64,000 nt of DNA from Dermanyssus gallinae (GCA_003439945.1 QVRM01006426.1:85506-149505); one strand, 5' to 3'. Shown: positions 1-10,884, counted from the first letter of the stretch. Made by a program: numbers and translations. Notes: a model not told the origin generated them from the letters alone.

Positions 1-1966
1 ATATTGCGCTTCGGGCAACCACCAGCGGAACTTTTACCAATCATTTTCGGCGCTAAATTATTTACATTGAAAAAGAAGTGCGGCTCTATCCGACCAATAG
101 TATGCTCATCATGCCTGCGCAGGATTGCTTCGAAGGTCAGCATAAGAGATAATACAGGACAGCTCGCACACCTAATAGACGACCGACAACTGGGGTTCTC
201 GGTCAAAGCCGGAGTAGAAACAGCGGTTCATACAACTCGCTCTTTCCTGGCCTCCAGGACTTGCCCTACGTACTTGCTCAAGTTGGATTTTTCAAATGCT
301 TTTAATACGATAAGAAGAGACCATTTGCTAAGGACAGCGAAGGACCCCAGACATGTACCATTATGTCGAGTCCTCATATAGACGTCTAACTTGCCTTGTA
401 ACGTCTGACCTAATACTATCGTCCGAGACAGGTATACAACAAGGAGACCCTCTGGGTCCACCTTTATTTTGTCTGGCAGTTAACGACCTGACCAAATCGC
501 TCAAAAGCCCGCTTAACATGTGGTACTTGGACGATGGCGTACTGGCAGGCAATGCCTCTACAATCGCTAGTGACATACAGAAGATTATCGATTTCGAGAA
601 CGTAAGCGGCTTAGCCCTGAATCCCTCAAAATGCGAACTGTTCGTATGGAATCCTGATGCAGATTCAACAACTTCTGAGATCACGCACTTGTTACCGGGC
701 TGCAAGATACTCAGCGCAAACGAAGTAGAGCTCCTAGGGGTACCTCTACTTCAGGAAGCTGTCGCCCCCGTGTTGCAGAAGTGGTTGGATAAACTGAATA
801 CCGCTTCGGAGCGCCTTCGTTTGATAGGTTACCATAGCGGTCTTTACCTGCTAAGGTGCTCTTACTCAGCCACACGCCTAACTCATATTCTGAGGGGTAT
901 CGAACTTACCGGCGAAACGGACGAGCTACGACGCTTCAATGATCTTACAGCCAATACAATAACCAATCTGCTTAACATCAAACTGGACGATACAGCCAAA
1001 CGACAGATGTTCTTGCCAATAGCCAAGGGGGGGCTTGGCTTACCAGACCCGACAATATTAGCACTCCCTGCGATAGTTGCTGCCACCCATCAGGTTTCCG
1101 ACAAGGTCTGCGAACTTCTTGACGAAGCCGGCCAGCTCGAATTTACCTCCATGCGAGATCGAGTCACGAGTAATTTGGTTGAGGTTCTTGGAACTTCACC
1201 AAATAACGTCGCATCTCAGAGTGAGTGGTCGGCCATGCTAGCCGATCAACATGCTTGTTTACTTATTGATCAAGCTGACAGTGACTCTACTAGGGCTCGG
1301 CTTAGGGCAACCTCCGCAAAACATGCAAGCGATTGGCTACACGCCCTACCAAGTGCATCGTTAGGAACCTTACTGGATGATGCCACTACAAGAATATGCG
1401 TTGGCCTCCGACTTGGTACGCCGCTCGTTCACCCTCACATATGCCGATGCGGGGAGCCAGTGGGCATTAGACCACGTCACGCGGCTATCAACGACACAAT
1501 AGCAAGGGCCTTGAGGACAGCAGGCTACCCAAGTACGCTGGAACCAACTGGACTAACCAGAAACGACGGCAAGCGTCCCGACGGGATGACTCTCATCCCC
1601 TTTGAACGAGGCCGTTCCCTCATATGGGATGCCACCGTAACCGACTCACTTTCACCCTCAATGGTCGGTGTCGGTTCACTTAGAGCTGGTCACGCCGCGA
1701 CCCAAGCAGAAACGAATAAGATGAACAAATATGCCGAACTGGCAAGAGCCCATAACTTCAGCCCAGTGGCCTTCGAAACCTTGGGACAACCGGGCACCTT
1801 GACTGAAAGAATACTTACTAAATTGGGCGAACGATTAAAGATAACTACTGGGGACAAGAGAGCCGCACAATTTTTGCGCCAAAGACTTTCCATTGACGTC
1901 CAGCGAGGCAACGCGATCTCAGTTTTGGGGTCGCTTGCCGAATGGTGCTCACCAGGGCTGTTATAG
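1..1966 (+). pseudogene. R2-like ORF2 (RT plus restriction-like endonuclease), frameshifted
   Basis: Reading starts in frame 1 and moves to frame 2 near 350-380, so one small indel separates the two parts. RT motif A (LDFSNAFNTIRRD) lies in the first part. Motif B (GIQQGDPLGPPLF), motif C (YLDD, 524-535), motif D (LNPSKCELF) and motif E (LLGVPL) lie in the second. The C terminus carries the endonuclease hallmark RPD (near 1577) followed by WDAT (1625) and a downstream NKYAELA block. The zinc knuckle before it is incomplete: CRCGEPV is followed directly by RPRHAAIND. Compared with the minus-strand copy at 54.5-57 kb, about 14 residues including the His and last Cys are missing (in-frame loss near 1460-1475). 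ORF2 ends at 1966. Confidence 0.85.
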
Positions 1967-2033
1967 GCTGAAAGTTAACACGTTCACTTACACATGATTG
2001 TAATATAAATTCATTAATAAAATACATACAGGT
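1..2033 (+). mobile_element. R2-like LINE, copy R2L-1 (5' part cut by window edge)
   Basis: This is the 3' portion of a non-LTR retrotransposon of the R2 superfamily, ending with a short 3' UTR rich in AT (1967-2033, with an aataaaata run). It starts inside the fingers of the reverse transcriptase, because the window opens there. Bases 1-345 are almost identical by eye (about 96%) to 31037-31363, so the family was active fairly recently. The 3' end directly abuts repeat U-1. The other copy of U (from about 40640) has unrelated sequence at that point, so 2033/2034 is a good estimate of the element's 3' boundary. Confidence 0.85.
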
Positions 2034-4300
2034 TCAACACTGTTCGGGTCTAAGCTCCTGATCAAGCCTTCACAGTTTATACATTCAATGGCTGGTGTCA
2101 CAACAAAATCAGCCAACTTTGGTTTATTCGTATGTATTAATTTTGGTTTATATATTTAGAGAATACAATTTTATAACTATTTGCACAGTAAAATACAATG
2201 AACATAAACAGTCAAAAACTAAACAAATGTAAAAAAATGTGTAGACTCTATCCGCTTGTGCCGACTCCTGTCACTGCTCGTTGGGCCCTCGGCTTAGGAA
2301 GCTCTCGATTTTGGAGTAAAAGCTTGATTGTATATCCCCATGGACAGAGAAGAGATACTTCTGGCACTATCGAAAAGCGAGACTACTGGCTGTTTGTTGG
2401 CAAAAGGAAATACCGTTACGTATTGGTGTAAAGGACCCCCGTGACTGAGAGCACATTACGGCATGAAATTAAGCACGTTACCCCAGAATGCTCCTGCGAA
2501 AATGTTGATAGGTACCTTTCCACATAAAATGGCCAGCGATAAGAACTTCGAAAGGAGCAGAGCGGATTACAAAGATCTTGTCTTACGTTTTCAGGCCTCG
2601 AGAAAACTAGGTGTTACTATTAAAATGAGTGGCCAACCTATTGTTTGAGGACTCGTCGACAACTTGGCAGCCGCTCTCTAGCGCAGATATACCAAAGGCT
2701 TGTTACCGCCTTTTTTCGATATGGTAGCCGTAATGTAGATAACCTCTGCCATGTTCCTCGTTATAGCCTGTACAATTTGGTTGTGGACCTTAGCCGCTGT
2801 TGTCACTTCACTTTGCGTAGACCCTGTTTCTCCAATAATCATTGTTGTCCTGCTTATGTTTGTGTCTGAATAGGTCCGCCCATGTTATACGTAACATGCT
2901 GCTAGAATTGCTAGTTATTGCTAATTATTCTTTTCCCACCGGTCTTTTTTTCGCACGGGTCTACCCAGTATGTTGTTTCCACTTAATATGCCTTCGTTGC
3001 ACATGTTCAAGCTACCGACACGTACACTTGGGCCACCGCACATAAGCCCGCTGGGATCCACCATTCGGCCTTCAGTTGATCCTCCGGGATCACGCTCACC
3101 ACCAGGCCCGCCAGGCCATTCGGAGCTGCCTGGATCTCTTGGATCACCAGGATCGTCCCGCACCAGTCCCGGTATGCCGAAGAGGGCCGCGCCGTCCAGC
3201 AGGACTCACCGGGGTCGAACATCAGGGCCGAATGGTCGGGCGGATTCATGCTTTCAGGTGGTCCTCTCAATAGTCCGCCTATACGGCCACCGCAAGGTCT
3301 CACGTCCACGATTATAATTAGAACGCGAATCACTCACCACTACGTAGCTTGTTTTTTGGGTAATATTCCTGCTTGTCGCCATAACGTTGCTGTTTTTGTT
3401 GTAGCCCTCGCTCTTGCCTCCCTGGTATTCATGCAATTATCGCCTTCGTAAAATGAATGCAACCTTAATTACAACTATGTAATGGACTCTGCTGTTTTTC
3501 CTTCGATACTGTACTGGATTTAAAATCAAAATCGTAGCCGATTTGAAATTCTACTGATATATTAAATATTTTGCTTGGTTTTAGTCAACACTTCTTTTAG
3601 ATGCCTAGTCCTGGAAGACCTAGACGTATACATATAATTGTGTGAATTGCTTGTCACCAGTAAGCTGTAAAGCCCTACAAGGCCCTACAAAATACTTACG
3701 TAAACGTGTGCATAATAGTTTCAATCGGCCCTCCGGCATCCGTGGCTACTGGGCCATAATTAGTGTTTTAATGGTACTGCTGGGGCGAAAATGTGGAAGT
3801 TAGTCGGGGCATTGTGGAAATCACTGGACTTCGAATTCTGTGCAATGACAACAAATACCTACTGGCAACTGTTGTCCTACAGTTCACTGGTAAAATCGTT
3901 GCTCCAGAAACACCGACCAAATAAAGATATCCTACGGTGAATAGTGGACAAACAACATAATAGGAAGACGGAAGCAATAAGGCAGAGGGACGAATTGTAC
4001 GATGCGACAACAATCGATACCGGTTCGCCCGAAAATAGAAAAGCTCAAGACAAGAAGCTCAAAAAGCATCCGAGCCGCGACCAAAACTATTAGTCAGACA
4101 GCTCATGCTCAAAGAACGGAGGCGGGAGACACGGAGGCCAAGCCAGCTCACGTGAGTCCAGGGAAGCGGCACACAACCGAGGCGCCAGGAAAAAAGCCAA
4201 ACAGCATTAGTATTCGCGCCGGCAGTAGCTGTCTCCATTCTAGCTTACCTGAGTTGTGTGTCCATGGCAGATAACCTGTTCGAGATACAAGTTGAGGAAA
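2034..4300 (+). repeat. Unclassified dispersed repeat U, copy 1
   Basis: The segment recurs in diverged form at 40640-44700 in the same orientation. The shared start is a gttcaacactgttc box; shared internal blocks include a proline/glycine-codon-rich stretch (about 2990-3310 against 41780-42090) and a 3' block (about 3460-4260 against 43780-44640). Copy 2 is longer because about 1.65 kb lies between the Pro-rich and 3' blocks. One frame of the 3' block, shared by both copies, keeps SPENR, DKK and KHPSR followed by a stop, which suggests it once coded. I do not recognise the family. No RT, transposase or LTR is visible. Confidence 0.6.
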
Positions 4301-4639
4301 CAGGCGGGTAACGGAACACCAAACGGCAGGTAGGCTCCTATCAGCACGACAACAATTAAATGTTTCAATTAAATGCATGAAATGGCATTTAAAATAAAGA
4401 GATGGCCATAAATAAAAAAAAGACTACCTACACACCTAGAGCATGCATTAAGCTATACATTGACGAGGAGCTGGCTCTTTACGAACGTTTTCTAGTTGAG
4501 GCAAGATAACACACCGGACACTCTCTTTTCCTAGTGTCAACTCCTGTTTACGGCCAAGAGTGTAAACGCTTTAATAATGGTTTTGCCAGCCCTATAAGTT
4601 TAACTACAGGCCAAATTTTTGGACATATCTAATAAACAT

Positions 4640-5045
4640 TTTTTTATATTTGCTTATCGAGGACCTAAAGCGTAGATTCAAACTCCCTTCCACTCCGGCC
4701 TACGCGCAATTTAACAGCTCTTGGGAGAGAAAAATGGCGGAGATCGATCCTGATTTTTATAGCACTACTTATAGCACAATTACTTCTGAAACTTGGAAAG
4801 AGGCCAGACGAACGAACCGACACGTTCTCACGCGCTTTGCTGTTCATGGCTTTCATCACGTTTTATGCGAAACGGGGGGGCTTCATGCGCCTGCAGATAC
4901 ATGTATCTGAATAAGATGTGGTGAAAGATGTCCCAGGTACCACGCGGCATCATGTGCTGCGGTACCGTCGTTGCAAAGCCTATCAGATGCGACTCGGCGC
5001 AGACAAGGTGCGGACGCACAGGAGGTTAGCTTTAACCACTTTTAA
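4640..5045 (+). pseudogene. CZ-type LINE 3' fragment (RT tail and C-terminal Cys/His finger)
   Basis: The reading frame begins LIEDLKRRFKLP and continues to TRFAVHGFHHVLCE. It then degrades through one in-frame TGA, followed by a CGERC-x3-YH-x3-C pattern and SLQSLSD. This matches the C terminus of the near-complete element ending at 54381, which has TRYIVHGYHHLVC followed by CVCRLC, FH and C. The reverse-transcriptase core is absent, as expected for a 5'-truncated copy. Bases 5046-5480 downstream hold no recognisable gene. Confidence 0.7.
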
Positions 5046-5481
5046 TATTTGTGTAATTATTTGAAGCGTTCATACAAGACAATTGTATTTTTAAAGACAA
5101 AAAATATATATAAGACTGCGAACGTGAAGAATTCCGTGCCGTCCGTGCTGTGCATATCGAAGAAGACCACTAAAGTCAACAAACAGCGATGTTCACAAAC
5201 AAGACAGCAGCGGCAAAGAACGACGTCAAGGAATTTCCGAATCACCAGATTCGTAGTGGCGAACAAAGTTGTCAAGAGCAGCGACGACAAATTTATAACG
5301 GAGGAACTGAAATCAACAGGCAACGTGTTAAAAACAAAAACAACGATAACCACTAACTACTAACCAGACAGCCAACCAACAACAGCAATTACTGGCAGCA
5401 GCAATGTAGACAGAACAACAATCGGACTAACCGTGTGTGTAAAAGATAATTTATGTACGGCCTGGCCACAATAAAACTAAC

Positions 5482-5540
5482 AAATCGTGCACTTGCGAAC
5501 GTTGCGGTCAGCAGTGCACAACATTTTCCATAACGCTGCC
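5482..5540 (+). pseudogene. Possible tiny CZ-LINE C-terminal finger remnant
   Basis: One frame reads SCTCERCGQQCTTFSI. It resembles the CVCRLCSQACTKFHAI finger of the CZ-type LINE at 54.3 kb in Cys spacing. The match is short, so chance similarity is possible. Confidence 0.3.
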
Positions 5541-5549
5541 TCCAACAGA

Positions 5550-6055
5550 TGGGCTCTATTGAGACCAGCCGAAGGAGACACGCAGTCCTCAAACGGATGA
5601 AGGCGGAAGATCTGATCGTTCTTAACAAACCGAGGTCATATGCGCCGCGCTCAACGGGTCGGAGCTCTCAGTGTAGTCATGGCGTACCGAACGTTGGGCA
5701 CAGCGGCGGCGCTTCTACTCGCCGGAACGGCCCCCTGATTTTTGAAAGCGGAAGAGAGCCACCGCCTGTGGGAATCCCCTCCAAGAAGAAAAAAAAGCGG
5801 CAATGGAGCATTGCCGTGTAGCAGGAGGATTGGGACGGCCTGGAAAAGGGTGCTCTAGACGATAGCCTCCGGAAGCTTATACCAAACATTAAAGACTGGT
5901 TAAATCGGCCCGGGTAAGAACTAACTTTCCACACGGGACACGGGAACTTCCAGTCGTACCTGCTCAGGAAGGGGAAGGCTTCCAAACGTACGTGCATTCA
6001 CACTGGCAATAGACTTAAGGACACCCCAGAACACACGATTCTGAAGTGCGTCCAG
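5550..6055 (+). pseudogene. R1/Jockey-like LINE 3' fragment
   Basis: Across shifted frames the region reads RAQRVGALSVVMAYRTLGTAAALLLAGTAPL (first part), then WDGLEKG, LIPNIKDWLNRPG, LTFHTGHGNFQSYLLRKGKA and TCIHTGNRLKDTPEHTILKC. These are the familiar 'AYRTVS...AGIPPL' and 'TGHG.F..YL.R.GKA...C..C....DT.EHTL..C' blocks at the end of R1, Jockey and I-type polymerases. At least one stop and one frameshift are present. It differs from both the R2L and CZ groups. Its frame runs on into the ORF1 remnant of R2L-2, so the exact junction cannot be placed. Confidence 0.65.
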
Positions 6056-6059
6056 CGTG

Positions 6060-6501
6060 CCTTCGCTACGTCTGCATCGATCACCGAGGGACCTAATGCC
6101 ACAGCTGCTGTCGTGGAAGACGTGCAACCCGGTGGTTCCAGCAAAGATAAGGCTTCGTACGCTGCTGTCCTTAGGGGCATTTCTACCACACAGGAAAGCT
6201 CCTTACTGCAGCTGCTTCTCCCTAATCCGCGACCGCTACCGAGACCCAAACGGAAGCAAACCAACACATACAGGAGTCGTCAAGCTCGGCCGCGATATAT
6301 TGCTAAACTCACTACAAAGAGACACTCGTAACAAGAAGTCTTGCAGATATGTTGGGGGCGTCTTAACAGACGTCGCTCGGATGTTAGAGAGTGTCAGCCC
6401 TGATCTGGCTCAATCAAACTTTGAGAACAATCGCGGAAGCCCTGAAATCTTTATTTGCTCTCCTTCCACTCGCAGAGAAGCCTAAAGCCTTTACATCATG
6501 A
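6060..6501 (+). pseudogene. R2L ORF1 (gag-like) C-terminal remnant
   Basis: The frame from 6060 reads TAAVVEDVQPGG then KASYAAVLRG and a basic run. It matches the second half of the ORF1 at 58.7-57.2 kb (PAATIVEKPVV, RSYASVVRD, basic run). The helical end LTDVARMLE and, after a frameshift, LRTIAEALKSLFALLPL corresponds to ASAAKMLSG and LRNLANLLGPVIRLLSAF in that ORF. The zinc knuckles are not preserved in this copy. The stop TGA at 6499-6501 overlaps the downstream start. Confidence 0.55.
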
Positions 6502-6740
6502 TGCCAGATAATATTAACCCAAGCGGAATTGAGGCCGCACAAGCATCTCCATTATTGGATAACTCCAACAGGGCTACATGCCCGGTTTGCAAAGGTATCT
6601 TCACGAGGAGAGGTCTTGCGAGACACATATCAGCCAGGCATGCTGACGCCGCCAACAGACCGTTCACATCCTTTCGGGCCTCGACGGAAGAAATTGATAT
6701 TGACACTCTACTCGTCGACATTCAGGCAAACATGCGCTAA
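6498..6740 (+). pseudogene. R2L ORF2 N-terminal fragment with C2H2 zinc finger
   Basis: An 80-residue frame starts at ATGATG and contains CPVCKGIFTRRGLARHISARH, a C2H2 finger of the type found at the N terminus of R2-group proteins, where it helps bind target DNA. The same finger is CPVCGLLHTRRGLLRHTRAKH at 30.4 kb and CTHCQKSFTSRGIKRHMTAAH at 57.1 kb. The frame ends soon after, and no RT motif follows. Confidence 0.7.
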
Positions 6741-6854
6741 GCCAAACTGCTACGCATTTGACCAAAATCCGTAACGCCCGGTCCCTGTCTGTCGTGATTA
6801 GGAAGAACTTACGCGAATTTTCAGCGGGAAAAAGGCTTAGGGACCTGGCGCACA

Positions 6855-7135
6855 ACTAAAAAATTATGAGCATCAAACATATACCCTTTCCTGAATCCGC
6901 ATTGCCATTCTCCTATTATCTCATTTGTCTCCAAAGTACTCTGCATTCTACTCTTGAACACCTGCATAAGTATTCGATACGTTATAGGTGAAATTGTCGT
7001 TAGCTACTTATAAAGTAACTTTGCAAAGTTATCTACCCCTTCCTTGAGAAGAGGATAAATCCTTTTCTTGCGCCAACCCTCCGGGAGTTTACCCCCTCTA
7101 AATGTATTATTAAATTGCTTCGTTAGTATGTATGT
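6855..7135 (-). pseudogene. LINE reverse-transcriptase fragment of a further family
   Basis: On the minus strand the frame reads FNNTFRGGKLPEGWRKKRIYPLLKEGVDN. Then, after a stop, it reads ITYRILMQVFKSRMQSTLETNEIIGEWQCGFRKG. These are RT blocks 0 to 2 of a non-LTR element (the W-x(4)-I-x-P-L-x-K and GFRKG signatures). The sequence is distinct from the R2L and CZ copies in this window. A 22-bp tandem repeat sits at its 5' edge. Confidence 0.6.
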
Positions 7136-7190
7136 ACTCCTTTCCCTTTGTACATGTACTCCTTTCCCTTTGTACATGTACTCCTTTCCC
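7133..7190 (+). repeat. 22-bp tandem repeat, 2.6 units
   Basis: The unit tgtactcctttccctttgtaca occurs at 7133-7154 and 7155-7176, with a partial third unit to 7190. The copies are identical. Confidence 0.9.
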
Positions 7191-7799
7191 AACGCTTTCG
7201 ATCTTATTTGCTGTGGTTGTAATCTCCGTGCTTGTTCTTTGTCTTTTCTACACTGTTTACGCCTTCGTGAAAAATAATGTTTGTAACGCAGTGTCCGTTT
7301 CAGCTATTGAGTATGTTCTATCCTGGACGTTATTTGTCATCCTTGGTTTTCCTGTCTGACATAGTTCCTAAACTGTTTTGCTTGCTGGTCCTTGGGAGCC
7401 CTCTCGTCTGCATGTTTGCATCAAATATTAACATTTGAGCTTTTTGCTTGGTGTCTTTGTAATTTGTTCAATATTCTTCTGCCTTGTCTGCGTGCCTTTC
7501 CATTACTTTTTATGCTTGTTATTCTACCTTTTTGCTCTAATATTGCCATATTTATTTGATGATTAGACTTTCAATTGCAATATCTGGCGCCGTTTAACAA
7601 GAAAGAAAAGCCGTTGCCACGAAACCTAAATAAGGTGCTTCGCCGGCGCGTTCATGGAGTTCTACCTGTACCGTTAAATATTGGTGTTGGGACGTACGCT
7701 CAATAGCTCGTAGATATTATAAAGTCCTCAGACACCCCCGTAAACTGCAGCACGAGCTCATGAATTCCGTGGTACGGTCAACTCTGTATCCTCGCAAAA

Positions 7800-8875
7800 A
7801 GAGCTCAAAATGCAGCACTTGTCGAGGGTACCCCGCTATGACACCGCTGGCTGCCTATCTCACGACATATGTAGGAAAACTTACGCCACTCAACGATTAA
7901 AGTATCTCGAGAAATCTGAAACTTCCTCTCTCCGAGAGGCAGAGCGCCTACCTCATAAATCACAAAGCAGCGGACCCTGATCAAGTGAAGAAGGAGCATC
8001 TAAAAACTCCATCTATTTTGGCTTTATGCTGTATGGCACTTTCAACGAAAGCTTCCGCGCTGGCATGATTTCGTCCCAATGGCTTGATGCTGCACTGCTC
8101 GTCATCCCTAAAGGTAAATCTGATCGTGATCTTGTACGCAGATGATCTCGTCATCTATGGGAAGAGTCTTTTCAGGTTCAACAGGCCCTAGCCAGACGCG
8201 GCCACGTCTGAGCTTAGATTTACCGTAAATCTGACGAAGACAGTGGCCATGAAGTTTAGAGGAGGCGGGCGCTTAACTGCTAACGATGGACTTCGTTTGG
8301 CCGCTTCCGACCTACCTTACGTTAGTAAGTTTCCTTACTTGGAACTTCTTCAAAAGTCAAACGGCCGACGTTTCCTGCAACATATCAAGGAAAGATGTAA
8401 AAAGGTACTAAGAGCAATGACCACAATTAGAACGCCGCAGGTTGTCCATCCCAGCGGCACTGAGACTGTTCGATCTGAAGATAGCTCCAATGGCCGCTTA
8501 CGGTATTGAAATAATTTATAATACCCCAACCAGCCTCGAGCATCTAAATAACCTCTTATAAGAAACCCGCAACCGACTTGTCTATCTCTTCACGGACACC
8601 CCCCTATTCGTCGAGGAGCTAAGACGGCGTTTTGACTTGCCCACAAGTTCCAATTACGTCAACGTCCTCAAAACGTGAGAGTAGAAGTTTGCAGAACTCG
8701 ATGCGAATGTTCTTTAACACAGAAGCAATGCAAAACCAGGCATAAAAAGGACTGAGCCGATCTAACCGCCATGTGACTAGGTTCGTCGTGCTCTTTTATA
8801 AGTGCAAGTGTGTCTATGTATACAGACCCATATCTCTTAACTGTGCTATTTCTATACAACATGTGTGATAATAAA
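7800..8875 (+). pseudogene. CZ-type LINE fragment with the RT core deleted
   Basis: Shifted frames give PDQVKKEHL and then FNESFRAGMISSQWLDAALLVIPKGKSD, which correspond to the start of the RT in the element at 52.8-53.0 kb. The next recognisable block is YADDLVIYG (motif C, near 8140), so motifs 2 to B are missing. TKTVAMKFRGGGRLTANDG and VSKFPYLEL (motifs D and E) follow, and then decayed C-terminal sequence ending with an aataaa near 8870. Frameshifts are frequent. Bases 7200-7800 hold nothing I can assign. Confidence 0.7.
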
Positions 8876-8879
8876 TCTG

Positions 8880-10465
8880 ACTGATCATATTTATTTGATC
8901 ACTCCACCACCCTCGTTCTCCTCCCTTTTAAACTCCCTTCCCTATCTTACAGTAATTGTCAGATGCGTCCTTAGTATTCCCATGCACCTCGTCTACCAGT
9001 CTTTCCCCACTTTTATGCATTCTACTTTCCGCGCTCATTTGTGTTTGGGGTCCAAGAAATCCATACATTTCTTTTGTACAAATACGCGCCTGGCTTATTC
9101 TTCCTTCTGCTCATTTCTGCCTAATTATGATTGCTTCCAACATTTTATTTATCTATCCTGAATTCATCTACCCATTTATCTTTTTTACCCTTCGTCCGTA
9201 CATAATCTACGCATGACTTTTTATCCCCCTGTGTGCGCGTATATCGCCCTTCTACCCGCGGGCCCAAATTTAATAATAGACCCCGCTCAATTCTGCTAGT
9301 TATGTCAGCCTCATGCCTGCTCTGTTTTCTCGCCCATCCAGCTGTTCAAAATGTCATCCTTCATTTTAGCATTAACAACTTGGCACGAAATCCTAACTTA
9401 ACTATCCTAACTTCCCCAAAGCTGTTTTCTCCATTGTCTGTGTTCCGATTTGTACCATACGAATTGTATCCCTTTAAACCCGGTGGCACTTCTATCCCAC
9501 ACAAATGCGTTTCTGTTACTGTCATGAAATTGACAGGCCTTATTTTTTGTAATTAAGATAGTTCTTCCCACTTTTCTCTTTGCCTCCCCCCTCCTTATAT
9601 TTAGCATGGCAACCTGTTTGAAATAAACGTTGTCCCTACGCTGTCCTTTTGCTTTGCTTCCTTTTTTGCATCTTATATCAACCTTTACCTCTTCCTCTTG
9701 ATGCCACTGAAAGCCAACCGTCTGATGAGCTTCAATGCCTTGTTGATCTCCACTGCTCCTTATTTCTATATCATTATTTCATAATTATTTTTTTTCCAAA
9801 CAGTACCTTACAGATAGTCTCTTCCGTCAGAGGTCACACAGATAGATATCGGTGAAACTCCAGGTTTTGCAGGAGACATTGTTATATACGAGACAGATTC
9901 GCTCGCGATTTTGTTGATTTCACGTCTGCGTCCCCCTCCCGTGCTTCATTTTAATTATAATTGGCCTAACATTGTACTTATCGCTTGTCGCGCATCCATG
10001 GCCCTTGGAGTGTGTTAAGCGTATTCAAAATACAAGTATTCGTGATTCGCTGACCTGACCAACTTGGGGTTGTCATATAGTGAGGGCTCTCGATTGCCCA
10101 ACTGCATTATCATCCTATTGTCTGCCCTGTCCGTATCCCAATAGTCGCGTCTTTTTTTGCACCTACCACCATTGAAAGTGAATACACTGTCAGCACCACG
10201 CTTCGCCGTTTTCCAAATTATATTAGGTTTTGTACCTGTGTGCCAATCTCATTCACAGCACCTTCCATATCCCGGCCTAAAAACATCGTAGTAAATGTTC
10301 CATGGGGAGCTTAGTTGTTGCCACAGTATCCCTCGCTCCTCGGCCCTTTATAGAGATCAAATAAACCCCCCTGTATTAAAGGCCACCCGATTAACCTGTT
10401 CCTCTATTCTGTCTACGTTTAAATCTTCAGCAAAGTCGCGGTTTTTCTCACAGGCGGCACAGCCT
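8880..10465. other. No recognisable gene; C/T-rich on the plus strand
   Basis: Open frames here are short and have no family signature. The plus strand is pyrimidine-rich over long stretches (about 8890-9860). I see no RT, transposase, terminal repeat or tRNA-like structure. Confidence 0.5.
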
Positions 10466-10470
10466 GTGTT

Positions 10471-10516
10471 CTGCACGAGGACCCCCGGGCCGGACGGGCG
10501 GGGGGTCCTCGTGCAG
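10471..10516 (+). repeat. Perfect GC-rich hairpin
   Basis: A 16-bp arm starting ctgcacgagg (10471-10486) is exactly complementary to the arm at 10501-10516, with a 14-nt GC-rich loop. It lies at the 5' edge of repeat G. Confidence 0.9.
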
Positions 10517-10865
10517 CCCCGGGCCCCGTTAATGCCCCGGGCGACACCCGGTGGTACCGTTCGGGACGCCTGCTGCCTTGGCTTAATAGGCAAGATGGAG
10601 AGCGAGTCGCCACATGAAGCAGATCACCGGTCGAGAGGACCTTCTGGCACCGTTTTTGCGGTGTAACCCTGCCCTGGAGTGGTCGAGCACCCTGTAATGG
10701 GGGGTATTGTATATTCTGGGGTGTAACGCGGAATCTCGAGGTGAATGAGTCTAATCGGTACGGCGGAGTAGTGTGGCACCCCCACAGATACCCTCGATAG
10801 GGGGGAAGGGTGGGGGGGTCTGTCGGTCTGTCTATTCGGGCGCGGCGGGCACTCCCGTAAAATTT
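10471..10865 (+). repeat. Repeat G, plus-strand copy
   Basis: About 390 bp that recur, inverted and diverged, at 49070-49480. Shared blocks include cggtggtacc, gacgcctgctg followed by cttggcttaatagg, gcgagaggacc and tctattcgggc. It sits immediately before a CZ-LINE fragment; the other copy also lies next to one. It may be part of a CZ-LINE 5' region, or an independent element. No coding sequence is evident. Confidence 0.6.
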
Positions 10866-10884
10866 CCGCGCGGAGTAATTTCGG

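Larger units (their letters stand above)
6056..6860 (+). mobile_element. R2-like LINE fragment R2L-2 (ORF1 end and ORF2 start)
   Basis: This fragment preserves only the junction between the two ORFs. ORF1 remnants (SYAAVL, a basic region, then a hydrophobic end LFALLPLAEKPKAFTS) stop with TGA at 6499-6501. ORF2 starts with ATGATG at 6498-6503, so stop and start overlap. The ORF2 piece carries the R2-type C2H2 finger. No RT follows; a decayed minus-strand piece of another LINE begins near 6855. Confidence 0.65.

Noticed and set aside
5049..5363. 104-codon Lys/Thr-rich plus-strand frame
   Set aside because: Composition follows the A-rich local sequence and no homologous copy is seen.
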